64,000 nt of DNA from Celerinatantimonas yamalensis (GTDB taxonomy: Bacteria; Pseudomonadota; Gammaproteobacteria; Enterobacterales; Celerinatantimonadaceae), in contig NZ_JBEQCT010000004.1 in NCBI RefSeq assembly GCF_046054155.1, positions 62,001 through 126,000 on the forward strand. The letters run 5' to 3'. A model generated the notes under the pieces. It worked only from the letters and a program-made list of their open reading frames with translations, was not told where the DNA came from and did not search any database. The position numbers were made by a program, and so were the translations under genes. This document shows positions 51,107 to 60,649 of this stretch, piece after piece (the stretch's first letter is position 1; every line of letters begins with the position of its first letter).

Positions 51107-51718
51107 TTAATAGAGGTGCGCTAGCAGCTGCATGGCTAATATCAGTACTACCAGAGCAATCACGATATTAAGCAACTGCTGAGTGCGTGGACGGGACAAC
51201 CATGGGGCCAAATAAGCCCCTGCACTGGCTAATAAAAAAAACCAACATAGGGATGCAGATACGCCGCCGATAATTAACCAAGGTCGAGCATGGGCGGGAA
51301 TGCCGACTGCATAGCTGCCCCAAATTAAGAGCGTATCCAGATAGACATGTGGATTTAAGAGGGTAATGCCAAGCGTAGCCATGATGACTTGGCGGCGCTG
51401 ACGCTGTTGGGCAGGTTCTGCGGATGATGGATAACTTGCCCGCCAAGCGCGACGCAGACATACCATGGCATAATAGAGCAAGAAGATACAGCCAGCTAAG
51501 ATAAATAACTTCTCTAGCAGAGGATGACGAGTCAATAGCGAACCCAATCCATATACGGAAAGGCTGACTAAAAATAGATCGGCAAGCGTGCAAATGGTGG
51601 CCACTAGATAGTGATGTTGGCGATGGATCCCTTGGCTTAAGACAAATGCATTTTGCATCCCAATGGGCATGATAAGCCCTAGCATTAACAAATAGCCTTG
51701 AATAAATGTTCCCATCAT
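51107..51718 (-). CDS. argO: Arginine exporter ArgO (LysE family)
   Basis: 203-residue inner-membrane exporter of arginine (and canavanine or lysine in relatives). Family start YLLMLGLIMPIGMQNAFVLS with about six spans; TLGITLLNPHVYLDTLLIWG is the LysE signature. Divergent from argP, which activates it in E. coli, with 95 bp between their starts. Confidence 0.93.
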   Translation of the reverse strand: MMGTFIQGYLLMLGLIMPIGMQNAFVLSQGIHRQHHYLVATICTLADLFLVSLSVYGLGSLLTRHPLLEKLFILAGCIFLLYYAMVCLRRAWRASYPSSAEPAQQRQRRQVIMATLGITLLNPHVYLDTLLIWGSYAVGIPAHARPWLIIGGVSASLCWFFLLASAGAYLAPWLSRPRTQQLLNIVIALVVLILAMQLLAHLY

Positions 51719-51813
51719 TAACGTCCTTGTATGATTACTTGTTGGTATAGCTTACGAGGATTTATTTTTTAAGTTAAATTAATAATTCTAAAGTTATATT
51801 AGGAATACTAATA
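51719..51813. promoter_or_regulatory. argO-argP divergent regulatory region
   Basis: 95 bp, very AT-rich, containing alternating short inverted TTAAATTAA-type and ATTAGGAATACTAAT-type repeats. By analogy with E. coli this is where ArgP should bind to control argO and itself. No precise operator can be given. Confidence 0.5.
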
Positions 51814-52707
51814 ATGCGTTTTGACTACAAATTATTGCAGGCATTAGATGCGGTAGTCGCCGCCCAAAGTTTTGAACGGGCTGCGGCTCGATTGGCAATT
51901 AGCCAGTCGGCGGTGTCGCAGCGTATTCGTTTATTAGAGCAACAGTTAGGCGAGCCACTACTGGTGCGTAGTCAGCCACCGGTATGTACGTCGCGAGGAC
52001 GGCAATTATTGGGGCATTATCAGCGGGTCGCCTTGCTTGAGCAGGAATTGGCTACACAAATCGATGACATCACCCATACGCCACTGCGGCTACCGATTGC
52101 GGTGAATGCTGACAGCTTAGCGACATGGCTACTGGATGCGTGTCATCCGTGGTTAATGAATGGCCAAATTGAACTGCATTTTAGCGTTGAAAACGAGGCA
52201 TTGACCTGGCGTAAAATGCAATCGGGTGAAGTGCTAGGCGCGGTGACGAGCCGCGCTAAACCAGTCAGTGGTGCGCAGAGCACCTATTTGGGGCATTTAA
52301 CCTATCTGTGTGTTGCGTCAGCGGAATTTAAAGCGCGTTATTTTCCGCACGAGGCCCCTTCAATTGCGCAGCTACGCGTCGCGCCAGCGATAGCCTATGA
52401 TCAGCGCGACGATATGCACTTTCAATACATAGATCGTTTCTTTGGCTTAAAGTCAGGTGATTACCCATGTCATACGGTACGATCTTCAGAAGCCTTTGTT
52501 AGTATGGCAACCGCTGGGTATGCCTATTGCATGATTTCCCGTCAGCAAATTGTTAAACAGCTTGCTAGCGCTGAGCTCATCGATCTATTGCCTGAGCACC
52601 ATTTATCGGTGCCCTTGTATTGGCATGATTGGCTATTTGCGGGAACGCAGATGAAGGCTATTCGTGAGCATCTGGTCAAAGTGGCCAAAGATTGGCTGGA
52701 TCAATAA
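51814..52707 (+). CDS. argP: LysR-family regulator ArgP (IciA)
   Basis: 297 residues. The helix-turn-helix spans residues 1-60: DYKLLQALDAVVAAQSFERA, AAARLAISQSAVSQRIRLLE. The effector domain shares VNADSLATWLLDACHPWL, GEVLGAVTSR, DDMHFQYIDRFF and PCHTVRSSEAFVSMATAGYAYCMI with E. coli ArgP. Binds lysine or arginine to control argO. Divergent from argO. Confidence 0.94.
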   Translation: MRFDYKLLQALDAVVAAQSFERAAARLAISQSAVSQRIRLLEQQLGEPLLVRSQPPVCTSRGRQLLGHYQRVALLEQELATQIDDITHTPLRLPIAVNADSLATWLLDACHPWLMNGQIELHFSVENEALTWRKMQSGEVLGAVTSRAKPVSGAQSTYLGHLTYLCVASAEFKARYFPHEAPSIAQLRVAPAIAYDQRDDMHFQYIDRFFGLKSGDYPCHTVRSSEAFVSMATAGYAYCMISRQQIVKQLASAELIDLLPEHHLSVPLYWHDWLFAGTQMKAIREHLVKVAKDWLDQ

Positions 52708-52789
52708 TGGCTCGCGCTTTTGAGCATAATTAGCCTAAACTGAAGATAGCCGTGAAATATGAATGTTATTTCTCAAGGAGAGCTACCCC

Positions 52790-53941
52790 ATGAAAATTGT
52801 CGTTGCCCCAGATTCGTTCAAAGAAAGCTTGTCTGCTCCGCATGCGGCCAAGGCGATTATTGACGGATTTTCCCAAATTTATCCAGATGCTGACTATCAT
52901 GCGCTTCCTTTAGCGGATGGTGGTGAGGGCACTGTCGCAGCCCTTGTGACCGCCAGTGGTGGCAAAGTGGTGCGCTGCTTAGTACATGGTGCGAGGATGA
53001 CCGATGTGGATAGTTTTTTTGGGATGCTCAGTGATGGTAAAACGGCCGTTATTGAAGTGGCCGCAGCTTGTGGTTTAGAGCAATTGGCCAGCGCACTGCG
53101 CAATCCACGTTTAACCACCAGTTTTGGTGTTGGCGAATTAATTTTGGCCGCGCTTGATCAAGGCGCTGAACATTTGCTGGTGGGATTGGGCGGCACGGCT
53201 AGTAATGATGCAGGGGCGGGCATGTTACAAGCGTTAGGTGCGCATTTGCTTGATGGCAATGGTAAAGAGTTAGCGCCAGGCGGCGCGGCGCTTTCGCAAC
53301 TTGCCCGCATCGATTTAAGTAACTTAGACCCACGTCTACAATCGCTGGATATAGAGGTTGCCTTTGATGTGAGTAATCAATTGTGTGGTCCCAATGGGGC
53401 AAGTTTTGTGTTTGGCGCGCAAAAAGGGGCTGATTCACAAGGTATTATCGAGCTTGATAGCGCATTAAATCATTTTGCTCGACGCTGCCAAGAGCAACTT
53501 GATGTGGATTTACTCAACATTGAAGGTGGCGGCGCAGCCGGTGGGTTGGGCGCGGCTTTTAGCGGGCTACTGGGGGCAAAACTTCGACCCGGTGTGGACT
53601 TGTTGATGGATGCGCTTGGAATTGATGAGATGTTGCAAGGCGCTGACTTAGTGATTACTGGCGAAGGCCGATTGGATGGTCAGTCTGCTTCCGGTAAAAC
53701 ACCCGTTGGTGTTGCCAAGCGAGCGGGCCAATTTGGGGTGCCTGTTGTGGCCATAGGCGGCTCGTTAGGGAGCGATTATCAGACACTCTATGCGTGTGGC
53801 ATTGATGTTATTTTAAGTTGCATTAATCGCATTGATACACTGCCTGCAATCTTAGCAACCGCAGAGCAAGATCTTACCGAAGCTGCGCGTAATGTTGCGG
53901 CGCTTTGGCAGATAGCCCATCGTCATCAGGAGTCGTCGTAA
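52790..53941 (+). CDS. Glycerate kinase (GarK/GlxK family)
   Basis: 383 residues from the ATG at 52790 (AAGGAG upstream), start MKIVVAPDSFKESLSAPHAA, which is the family hallmark. Further motifs: LPLADGGEGTVAALV, GLGGTASNDAGAGMLQALG, GGGAAGGLGAAFSGLLGA and DLVITGEGRLDGQSASGKTP. Phosphorylates glycerate, most likely at the 2-position. No other glycerate or tartronate genes are adjacent, so I leave out a symbol. Confidence 0.94.
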   Translation: MKIVVAPDSFKESLSAPHAAKAIIDGFSQIYPDADYHALPLADGGEGTVAALVTASGGKVVRCLVHGARMTDVDSFFGMLSDGKTAVIEVAAACGLEQLASALRNPRLTTSFGVGELILAALDQGAEHLLVGLGGTASNDAGAGMLQALGAHLLDGNGKELAPGGAALSQLARIDLSNLDPRLQSLDIEVAFDVSNQLCGPNGASFVFGAQKGADSQGIIELDSALNHFARRCQEQLDVDLLNIEGGGAAGGLGAAFSGLLGAKLRPGVDLLMDALGIDEMLQGADLVITGEGRLDGQSASGKTPVGVAKRAGQFGVPVVAIGGSLGSDYQTLYACGIDVILSCINRIDTLPAILATAEQDLTEAARNVAALWQIAHRHQESS

Positions 53942-53972
53942 CCGATTAATTGGTGTTCCTGTGGATAATTTG

Positions 53973-54542
53973 TTAGTTAAATGCATGATCGTGCAGAGGA
54001 TTAATCAATGAGGTTAGATGGTGGTCCTGCCATTGGTCATCCAGTTTTAAATAGGAACGGGCGAAGCCTTCTTGTTCAAACCCCAGATGTGCTAACAGTT
54101 TATGGGCGCGTTGATTGGCGGGTGGATAGCAGGCAATGATGCGGTGTAAATCTAACTCGCAAAATATATAGTTTAGCGTATGGCACAAGATCTCCTGCAT
54201 AAGACCTTGTCCTTCGTAGTGGTTGTCAATCGCAAAGTGCAGGTAGCAACCTTTAAAGGCCCCCTCAGTGACGGCGGTAAAATTAGCCACTGCAAGCACG
54301 CATTGCTGATCTTGGCTTAAAGCCGAAAAGCAGAGTGCTCGGTCAGCTAAAAACTGTTCATAGATGGTTTCTAATCGCGTTTGCCAATATTCACTGGTGT
54401 AGTAACTTGCAGGACGCTTGGGGAACCAAGGTTTAAACTTTTGTCGGTTGCGCGCATAAAACTCAGCCAGCTGGGTGGCCTGTTCGGTACGTAAAATAGT
54501 GATAATGGCTCGATCACTAACCAAAGTAGGGACTTGCAACAT
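53973..54542 (-). CDS. RimJ-like ribosomal-protein-alanine N-acetyltransferase
   Basis: 189-residue GNAT enzyme. Compared with E. coli RimJ: FYARNRQKFKPWFPKRP, a CYLHFAIDNHYEGQGLMQE acetyl-CoA-binding region (Q/R-x-x-G-x-G/A), DLHRIIACYPPANQRAHKLL and LGFEQEGFARSYLKLDDQW-type stretches. Probably acetylates a ribosomal protein N-terminus (S5 in E. coli) or a related substrate. Convergent with the glycerate kinase gene. Confidence 0.86.
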   Translation of the reverse strand: MLQVPTLVSDRAIITILRTEQATQLAEFYARNRQKFKPWFPKRPASYYTSEYWQTRLETIYEQFLADRALCFSALSQDQQCVLAVANFTAVTEGAFKGCYLHFAIDNHYEGQGLMQEILCHTLNYIFCELDLHRIIACYPPANQRAHKLLAHLGFEQEGFARSYLKLDDQWQDHHLTSLINPLHDHAFN

Positions 54543-54653
54543 ACCTGTCTCATACCTGCAATTTTATTTTCTCTTGAGCCAAGCATAGTTGTTTAATAAC
54601 AGGATTGCTGGACATTAGCGAACAAAATAATCCAATTATGGGGCGTAGTCAGG

Positions 54654-55190
54654 CTATCGAGATCCACTGAGCATCAATGTATAACTTAATTGTAATCGCT
54701 GTCGCCAACCGGTATAGCCCTGTGTTCTGCACAGCTGTTGGCGATCTAGTAGATAATAAGGTTGCAATTGGAATGCGCGTTGGTAGTGGCTATCTGAGAG
54801 TGCATAGCTTGCTTGCCAACGTGTTATCAACGAAATCGAGTTGAGTAAGATCAGGGGCTTTGACGGTGAGCTTATAAGCCACTGTGAGAGTTGTGCTGTG
54901 CTAAACGGTAGCGCAGCGTTAGGAAGCGCTACTAATAAAATATATTGATGACGCGCTTGACGGACCCCGATTTGCCAACAGCCATCTGGATCGCTACGAG
55001 TGCTCACTCGGATTGATGTGAGCCCGTCATACTGCATCTGATGAGGTTCTTTAGCCGAAGTTAGCCAGATAAGTTCAGCATCGCCAAGAGATTGACGTAG
55101 CTGTTGCCACTGATCCAATAGAGCCTGAGGCGGCGTAGCTGTTGATCCCATTGAGATGATCGACAGATCATCATTGTGAAATGAATCCAT
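54654..55190 (-). CDS. Hypothetical protein (orphan)
   Basis: 178 residues; I do not recognise it. It has GGAG five bases before the ATG at 55188-55190. Composition looks like a soluble, mixed alpha/beta protein: DAELIWLTSAKEPHQMQYDG, QYILLVALPNAALPF, LILLNSISLITRWQASYALS. Rich in Gln and Leu, no signal peptide, no repeats. Separated from neighbours by more than 100 bp on both sides. Confidence 0.6.
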   Translation of the reverse strand: MDSFHNDDLSIISMGSTATPPQALLDQWQQLRQSLGDAELIWLTSAKEPHQMQYDGLTSIRVSTRSDPDGCWQIGVRQARHQYILLVALPNAALPFSTAQLSQWLISSPSKPLILLNSISLITRWQASYALSDSHYQRAFQLQPYYLLDRQQLCRTQGYTGWRQRLQLSYTLMLSGSR

Positions 55191-55578
55191 GCCTACTCCA
55201 ACAGACTTAATTGATAGGGATCATTGTATATAAAGTGTAGTCGTAAAAATGTTTTTGACATTATTTCGACAAAGAAGCGAGTTCATTTGCTTTTACATGA
55301 TAAAGACAATAAAACGGGTACATGAGCCACTGATGACAAAGCGTTAAATCGGTGTACTGGTCAAATGAGGTATCCCCATCAATCTATAGACATTTTTGTC
55401 AGTGAATGGTGCGCTGGCGCTACAGCGTATCGCTTTTTGTCTATCGGTATTCCCCTATCGTACTCATTTAATTAGATATTGTGATTGTCTGTCAGAGTCA
55501 CTAGATTGGTCGCACTGGCACAGCCAACAGCATAGCTGAAGTGTGTCATCTTAAAACAATTATCATCAGGAGAATCCT
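55191..55578. other. Intergenic region upstream of the small lipoprotein
   Basis: 388 bp, AT-rich. A TTGACA at about 55255 lacks a matching -10 at 16-18 bp. No ORF, repeat or RNA that I can support. It must hold the divergent promoters for the orphan gene and the lipoprotein. Confidence 0.4.
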
Positions 55579-55824
55579 ATGAACATCAAAAAACTAACTT
55601 TACCTCTGATTGTAATGGCGGCGGCGATGTCTTTGGCGGCCTGTAATGACGATAAAGCTGATCAACCACAATCGAGCACGACGGCACCCAGTGGTCAAAT
55701 GAATTCAACGCAAGACAACTCGCAAAACACCGTGGCGCCATCATCTGATTCAACGACCAATGGGGGAGCAAACAGCACCCCAATGGATAGCACTAACGGG
55801 AGTGCGCCAGCGACAAGCAACTAA
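55579..55824 (+). CDS. Small Ser/Thr/Asn-rich lipoprotein
   Basis: 81 residues. Lipoprotein signal MNIKKLTLPLIVMAAAMSLA with lipobox LAAC (Cys22), followed by Asn-Asp-Asp; Asp at +2 is absent (Asn), leaving sorting open. The mature part is a low-complexity Ser/Thr/Asn/Gln chain with no fold expected. AGGAGAA upstream and a strong terminator 70 bp after the stop make it a real single gene. Function unknown; possibly a stress or envelope lipoprotein. Confidence 0.75.
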   Translation: MNIKKLTLPLIVMAAAMSLAACNDDKADQPQSSTTAPSGQMNSTQDNSQNTVAPSSDSTTNGGANSTPMDSTNGSAPATSN

Positions 55825-55894
55825 TTGCCGACTTGCTGAACGATTCAATTCTCAGTGATAGATTAGGGCGCCGATTAATGAGCGTCTAATACTG

Positions 55895-55924
55895 AAAAAA
55901 GCGCCGATGACACGGCGCTTTTTT
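55895..55924. terminator. Bidirectional rho-independent terminator after the lipoprotein gene
   Basis: AAAAAAGCGCCG / CGGCGCTTTTTT (55895-55906 and 55913-55924), loop ATGACA. Perfect 12-bp arms including the A and T runs. Confidence 0.92.
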
Positions 55925-56088
55925 ATGAAGGAAAGGCAATACTACGAATCCCGTTTCGCTTCCTATGCATCCATGATGAGACGGCCTGTTTTTGACATTT
56001 TTTTAACGCTCAAACATGCCATAATGTTTTATGTGAGAAGGGGCTGTCGCTGTAAGCTTGCTGGCGTCATTTAGGATGAGTGACTATT

Positions 56089-56763
56089 ATGAAATTACTG
56101 ATTGTTGAAGACCATCAAGAGATTGCTGGGATTATTTTTGATTATTTTGAGGCCAGTGGTCATGTGCTTGATTATGCGCGTAATGGTCAACAAGGCTATG
56201 ATTTGGCAAAAAATGGTTATTATGATGCGATCGTCTTAGATGTCATGTTGCCACGGATGGACGGTTGTACGGTTTGCCGTAAATTGCGTGAAGAAGGCAT
56301 CGACACCCCCGTATTAATGCTCACCGCGCGCGATACCCGAGAAGATACATTGGCCGGTTTTGCTGGTGGCGCTGATGACTATTTGGTGAAACCCTTTGAT
56401 TTGGAAATTTTAGAAGCACGCTTAAGTGCACTGACCCGACGTCGGCAAGGGGCTGTACAACCGAAACAATTGCAGTTTGCCGAGTTAACTCTCGATCTCA
56501 ATCGACACGTATTGATCCGCCAATCATGCCAGTTTTCTTTGAACCCAAGTCAATTTAATTTATTAAAGCTATTAATGTTGCGTGCTCCTAATGTCGTCAG
56601 CAAAGCAGAACTTATCAACGTCTTATGGGGCGATGATGAGCCAGAGCGCAATGTTTTGCGTAGCCATATTTATCAACTCCGCCATCAAATGGATAAGCCA
56701 TTTGCCAAACACTATTTGAAAACTGTCCCCAAAGTGGGCTATCAATTGGTCGATGAAGTTTAA
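56089..56763 (+). CDS. OmpR/PhoB-family response regulator
   Basis: 224 residues from the ATG at 56089; a GTG at 56080 is an alternative. Receiver domain: acidic pair E7-D8 in LLIVEDHQE, phosphorylated Asp D51 in YDAIVLDVMLPRMDG, Thr in MLTARD, Lys K101 in ADDYLVKPFD. The C-terminal winged helix (about 128-224) has NPSQFNLLKLLMLRAPNVVS and RSHIYQLRHQMD. Two bp upstream of its kinase. Targets unknown. Confidence 0.93.
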   Translation: MKLLIVEDHQEIAGIIFDYFEASGHVLDYARNGQQGYDLAKNGYYDAIVLDVMLPRMDGCTVCRKLREEGIDTPVLMLTARDTREDTLAGFAGGADDYLVKPFDLEILEARLSALTRRRQGAVQPKQLQFAELTLDLNRHVLIRQSCQFSLNPSQFNLLKLLMLRAPNVVSKAELINVLWGDDEPERNVLRSHIYQLRHQMDKPFAKHYLKTVPKVGYQLVDEV

Positions 56764-56765
56764 CC

Positions 56766-58064
56766 ATGCGCCGTATTAAGACTGCCCGTCAGCTAACCTT
56801 TCGCTATTTTTCGTTGGTTGCAATCGCGATTATTGTGATCCATCTGAGTGTGTTTGATTCCACCATGGAAGGACTTGAGTTTCTCTATGCAAAAAATCAG
56901 ATCTATGCTGCCAAGCAACTTGCTCAGCAAGAACTCAGACTCGATCAAAGCTCAAAGCGGTCTTTTTTTATTCAGCCTTATACTCATGTCTATATTGGGG
57001 ATGAGTCGGTGCCTAAGACCTTTACCCTAGCTGCGGATTTTCCAGCCGAGCAAATTAAAGTGGTTTATGATCATATGAACCCACCTAATGAGCACTTTGC
57101 ACTGAAGACAAAGTTGCTATATCACGGTAAATTGACCACGGCCTACTTGATTAATTTTGACAATGATTATGAGCTCACCGAAGGTGAAATATTGTGGACA
57201 CAGAGTCGACAAGTGCTGTTGTCATTGGCCTTGTTGATTGCCAGCCTGGTGGTGGTACTGCGAATTTCAATGCGGCTGACATCACCGTTGACAACCCTTG
57301 CTGATGAGTTAAAAAAGCGTGGCGGACAAGACTTTAGCCCACTTGAACTGCCCAAAGGGTCTTCGACTCAAGAACTATTGCAGTTGGTCAATAGTATCAA
57401 TGCCTATCGGCAGCATATTGCCGAGTTAATGGAACGTGAGCGCTCGTTTAATCGCTATGCCAGCCATGAGCTACGTACACCACTGACGGTGATCAAAGGG
57501 GCGATTGCGCTGCTAGATAAAAATCCCGATCCGAATTCGATTAAGCGTCAATCTTTGCGTTTAAAACATGCCAGTGATGAGATGAATGACTTTGTCACCA
57601 CGCTCTTGTCATTAACGCGCGAAGAAGATGTCAACGCGCTATCGGATCGTGAAATTTCAGAGCAGGAGCTTGCTAATATCGCCATCGAGCATGAGTATCT
57701 GCTCCAAGAAAAACCGGTCAGCTGGCATATTGAACTCATCGAACCTGTCTCGCTAGTGATCCCCGAAACGAGTTTGAAAATTTTACTTGGTAATTTGGTC
57801 AAAAATGCCTTCGCCTGTACCGAACAAGGTAGCGTGCGAATTATTGCTGATCGTCAGAAGTTTCAAGTTATTGACACGGGGATAGGCCTTGAAAGCCAAG
57901 CCCGCAGTGGCCAAGGATTTGGTTTAGGGCTATTGATTGTCCGTGATATCTGCCATAAATTTGGTTGGCAATTCAGCCTTAATGCTATCCCCTCGGGAGG
58001 GTGTCAGGCGATGATACTATTGCATCCAGAAAGTACTCAGAAAACGTCTGATATCCCCAGCTAG
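56766..58064 (+). CDS. Sensor histidine kinase
   Basis: 432-residue inner-membrane kinase, partner of the preceding regulator. TM1 about 14-30, a periplasmic domain of about 115 residues with no family I recognise, TM2 about 149-167 (LLSLALLIASLVVVLRISM), HAMP-like linker, HisKA with phosphorylated H234 in YASHELRTPLTVIKG, then HATPase_c with N box NLVKNAF, G1 DTGIGL and G2 GQGFGLGLLIV. The N box and G boxes are intact. Confidence 0.93.
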   Translation: MRRIKTARQLTFRYFSLVAIAIIVIHLSVFDSTMEGLEFLYAKNQIYAAKQLAQQELRLDQSSKRSFFIQPYTHVYIGDESVPKTFTLAADFPAEQIKVVYDHMNPPNEHFALKTKLLYHGKLTTAYLINFDNDYELTEGEILWTQSRQVLLSLALLIASLVVVLRISMRLTSPLTTLADELKKRGGQDFSPLELPKGSSTQELLQLVNSINAYRQHIAELMERERSFNRYASHELRTPLTVIKGAIALLDKNPDPNSIKRQSLRLKHASDEMNDFVTTLLSLTREEDVNALSDREISEQELANIAIEHEYLLQEKPVSWHIELIEPVSLVIPETSLKILLGNLVKNAFACTEQGSVRIIADRQKFQVIDTGIGLESQARSGQGFGLGLLIVRDICHKFGWQFSLNAIPSGGCQAMILLHPESTQKTSDIPS

Positions 58065-58632
58065 CCACTGTGTTTTCTTTATGGATACTGGCGAGCTGTT
58101 GAGACTTGCTCATTGGCAACGCTTGAGGCTATTGCTGCCGGACAACATGCGGTCAGGATAGTTCGGTGCATATCGCCTGCGCTGATGGCGATAGCAATAC
58201 GCAATGTGCTCTGATCCATATTCCCCCAGCAACCACTATTAACCATCAATCTTAATCCTCAATCTTTGAATGATATCCGATGTTTGAAACCACCCTTGTA
58301 TCACGAAGTTTCATTTTTATTGATCAATAAGTTATAAAATAATTAACTGGGCGAGAGAGTCTGAAATCGCATATGGGCGGCCCGTCATTTACCCAAACTG
58401 AGACTTGTCTATTTTTTACTTTGGCGTCAAGTTCCTATTTGGTTGTGATCACAAGGATTGGTCGATATCAGCGCTAGCTTATGTTTAGCGGCTGATGGCC
58501 CTGTTAACGGCGGTCATGGCATTTCACTTATGAGATATCGCAGGTGAATTTATGGGCTGATTTTTTGCAATTATTGATGTAGAGCATTCAAATGATCGCA
58601 GCGCAGTGTGAAAACGCTGCGCGCTAGACTTT
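58065..58632. other. Intergenic region between convergent kinase and small membrane-protein genes
   Basis: 568 bp with no supported gene. Holds a perfect 12-bp palindrome TTGTGATCACAA (58443-58454) and a GC-rich hairpin CGCAGCG / CGCTGCG (58597-58603 and 58615-58621) just after the next gene's stop, lacking a good T-run. The rest looks like non-coding or decayed DNA. Confidence 0.45.
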
Positions 58633-58986
58633 CTAATAATGTTCGTTACTAGAATTGGTGTTACGGGGTCGGCGGGTTATATAGGCGACTAGCATGACCA
58701 ACAATAGTAGTGGAACCCAAAATGGCATGGTAAAAGCGGCTATAAAGGTTAGCACAATGCCGCCGATGATAAGTGCTGCACCTAGACTCATTAAGACCAT
58801 CATGAGCAAAAATAATCCCATAATGAGGGCGCCAACCCATCCCAAAGCGCCAGAACTTAGAAAACTAAATTCATGGTCATAATAACTGTCGTGGCTGTAA
58901 TACACCCAACTGGGATGAATATGTGCAAACTGCCAACCAAAATAAAATGCTCCAACAACGAGCAATAATAAGGCGATGACTTTCAT
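58633..58986 (-). CDS. Small multi-span membrane protein, function unknown
   Basis: 117 residues with a hydrophobic N-terminus (VIALLLLVVGAFYFGWQF), a short polar, Tyr/His-rich loop, and two or three further spans (LGWVGALIMGLFLLMMVLM, LIIGGIVLTFIAAFTMPF, VPLLLLVMLVAYITRR). Basic-Asn C-terminal tail. Ribosome site weak. No family recognised. The consistent transmembrane pattern and length argue for a real gene. Confidence 0.6.
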   Translation of the reverse strand: MKVIALLLLVVGAFYFGWQFAHIHPSWVYYSHDSYYDHEFSFLSSGALGWVGALIMGLFLLMMVLMSLGAALIIGGIVLTFIAAFTMPFWVPLLLLVMLVAYITRRPRNTNSSNEHY

Positions 58987-59072
58987 GGCAAGTTAGCCTG
59001 ACTATAGTGGTGAATGTCGGTTCAGTATAGCATGGCTGAAAAGCGCTGCCAGAGTAGACTGGCAGCGGCTGA

Positions 59073-60599
59073 TTACAAAAAGAACTGGCAGGCTGGATTG
59101 TTGGTTTCACAATGATAATTAAAACCTATTTGGTCAAAATGCTCGGTCAGAGTGGCTAAATCTAGTCCATTGTCTTCAAAACCCACCAAGACTTGGCCAT
59201 AGGCTGCCCCATGATTGCGATAATGGAACAAAGTAATATTCCACTTCGGCCCTAAGGTTTGTAAAAAACGTAATAGTGCCCTGGGTTGCTCGGCGAACTC
59301 AAAGCTAAATATATGTTCTTTGAGTGGTTTGGCTGCTTTTCCGCCAACCATGTAGCGCACATGTAGCTTGGCAATTTCATCATCGCTTAAATCAACCACT
59401 TGATAATCAGCTTGGCGCAGTGTGTCAATAATTTCATTGAGTTCTTGCTGGCGGTTGGTGACTTTGATGCCGACATAAATGTTGGCGCGATTAATGTCGC
59501 TATAGCGGTAGTTAAACTCGGTGATTGCTCGCCCGCCAAGGTATTCGACAAACTCTAGATAGGCGCCAACCCGCTCAGGAATGGTGACTGCTAAGATAGC
59601 TTCTTTTTTTTCACCGAGTTCACTGCGCTCGCTAATGTAGCGCAAATTGTGAAAATTCATATTCGCCCCAGACAAAATGCAGGCGAGTCGCTGACCACTG
59701 AGTTGATGGTCGCTGGTGTAACGTTTTAAGCCAGCCAGAGCCAGTGCACCAGAGGGCTCGGAGATGGCACGAGTATCTTCAAAAATATCTTGCATGGCTG
59801 CGCAGATCTCATCACTTGAAACGGTGACAACTTCATCAATATATTGCTGGCACAAGCGAAAAGTCTCTTTGCCAATTTGCCGCACAGCCACACCATCGGC
59901 AAATAGCCCAACTCGTTCAAGTAAAGTCGGTTGGCCTGCTGCCAGCGCCGCTTTTAAGCAGCAGCTTTCACTTGGTTCAACCGCGATCACTTTAATATGA
60001 GGGAGCAATTGTTTGATATAAACTGCGATTCCAGCAGCTAATCCACCGCCGCCAACGGGGACAAAAATCGCGTCTAAATGGCTGTCCTGATCCAGTAGCT
60101 CCTTGCCAATCGTGCCTTGACCGGCGATGATGTCGGGGTCATCAAAGGGGGGAATCATGGTATAGCCGTGCTGCTGCATCAACTGCTGACAGTGGCTACT
60201 GGCTTCGTCAAAATTTTCACCGACCAGGATGACTTCGGCACCATGGGCGCGCACTGAGGTCACTTTAATATCCGGGGTGGTAATTGGCATCACAATGGTG
60301 GCGCGAATGCCTAATCGCTTTGCCGATAGCGCCACACCTTGGGCGTGGTTACCTGCCGATGCGGCAATGACCCCACGGGCTTTTTGCTCATCATTTAACT
60401 GGGCAATTTTGTTATAGGCGCCGCGCAGCTTAAAGGAATGAACTGGCTGGGTATCTTCGCGTTTAATAAAGATAGAATTACCTAGGCGATCGCCCAAACG
60501 TGTCATCGCCTGTAGCGGGGTAAATTGGGCAACTTCATAGACAGGCGATAGCAGGATTCGGCGCAGATAATCGTTGGCCGACACAAGGGATTCTTGCAT
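59073..60599 (-). CDS. ilvA: Threonine ammonia-lyase (biosynthetic threonine deaminase)
   Basis: PLP enzyme making 2-oxobutanoate for isoleucine. 508 residues from the ATG at 60597-60599. PLP Lys in HSFKLRGAYNK, the PLP-phosphate Gly loop VGGGGLAAG, and two C-terminal ACT-like regulatory domains (about 330-508) for isoleucine feedback. Last gene of the ilv run on the minus strand, 50 bp after ilvD. Confidence 0.96.
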   Translation of the reverse strand: MQESLVSANDYLRRILLSPVYEVAQFTPLQAMTRLGDRLGNSIFIKREDTQPVHSFKLRGAYNKIAQLNDEQKARGVIAASAGNHAQGVALSAKRLGIRATIVMPITTPDIKVTSVRAHGAEVILVGENFDEASSHCQQLMQQHGYTMIPPFDDPDIIAGQGTIGKELLDQDSHLDAIFVPVGGGGLAAGIAVYIKQLLPHIKVIAVEPSESCCLKAALAAGQPTLLERVGLFADGVAVRQIGKETFRLCQQYIDEVVTVSSDEICAAMQDIFEDTRAISEPSGALALAGLKRYTSDHQLSGQRLACILSGANMNFHNLRYISERSELGEKKEAILAVTIPERVGAYLEFVEYLGGRAITEFNYRYSDINRANIYVGIKVTNRQQELNEIIDTLRQADYQVVDLSDDEIAKLHVRYMVGGKAAKPLKEHIFSFEFAEQPRALLRFLQTLGPKWNITLFHYRNHGAAYGQVLVGFEDNGLDLATLTEHFDQIGFNYHCETNNPACQFFL

Positions 60600-60649
60600 A
60601 ACAACACTCAATAGTCAGGCTCTGGCTGGTTTCAGCCAGAGCGCGAGGG

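Noticed and set aside
58443..58454. TTGTGATCACAA as a CRP site
   Set aside because: CRP needs six bases between TGTGA and TCACA; here there are none, and the palindrome lies between convergent genes rather than in a promoter.
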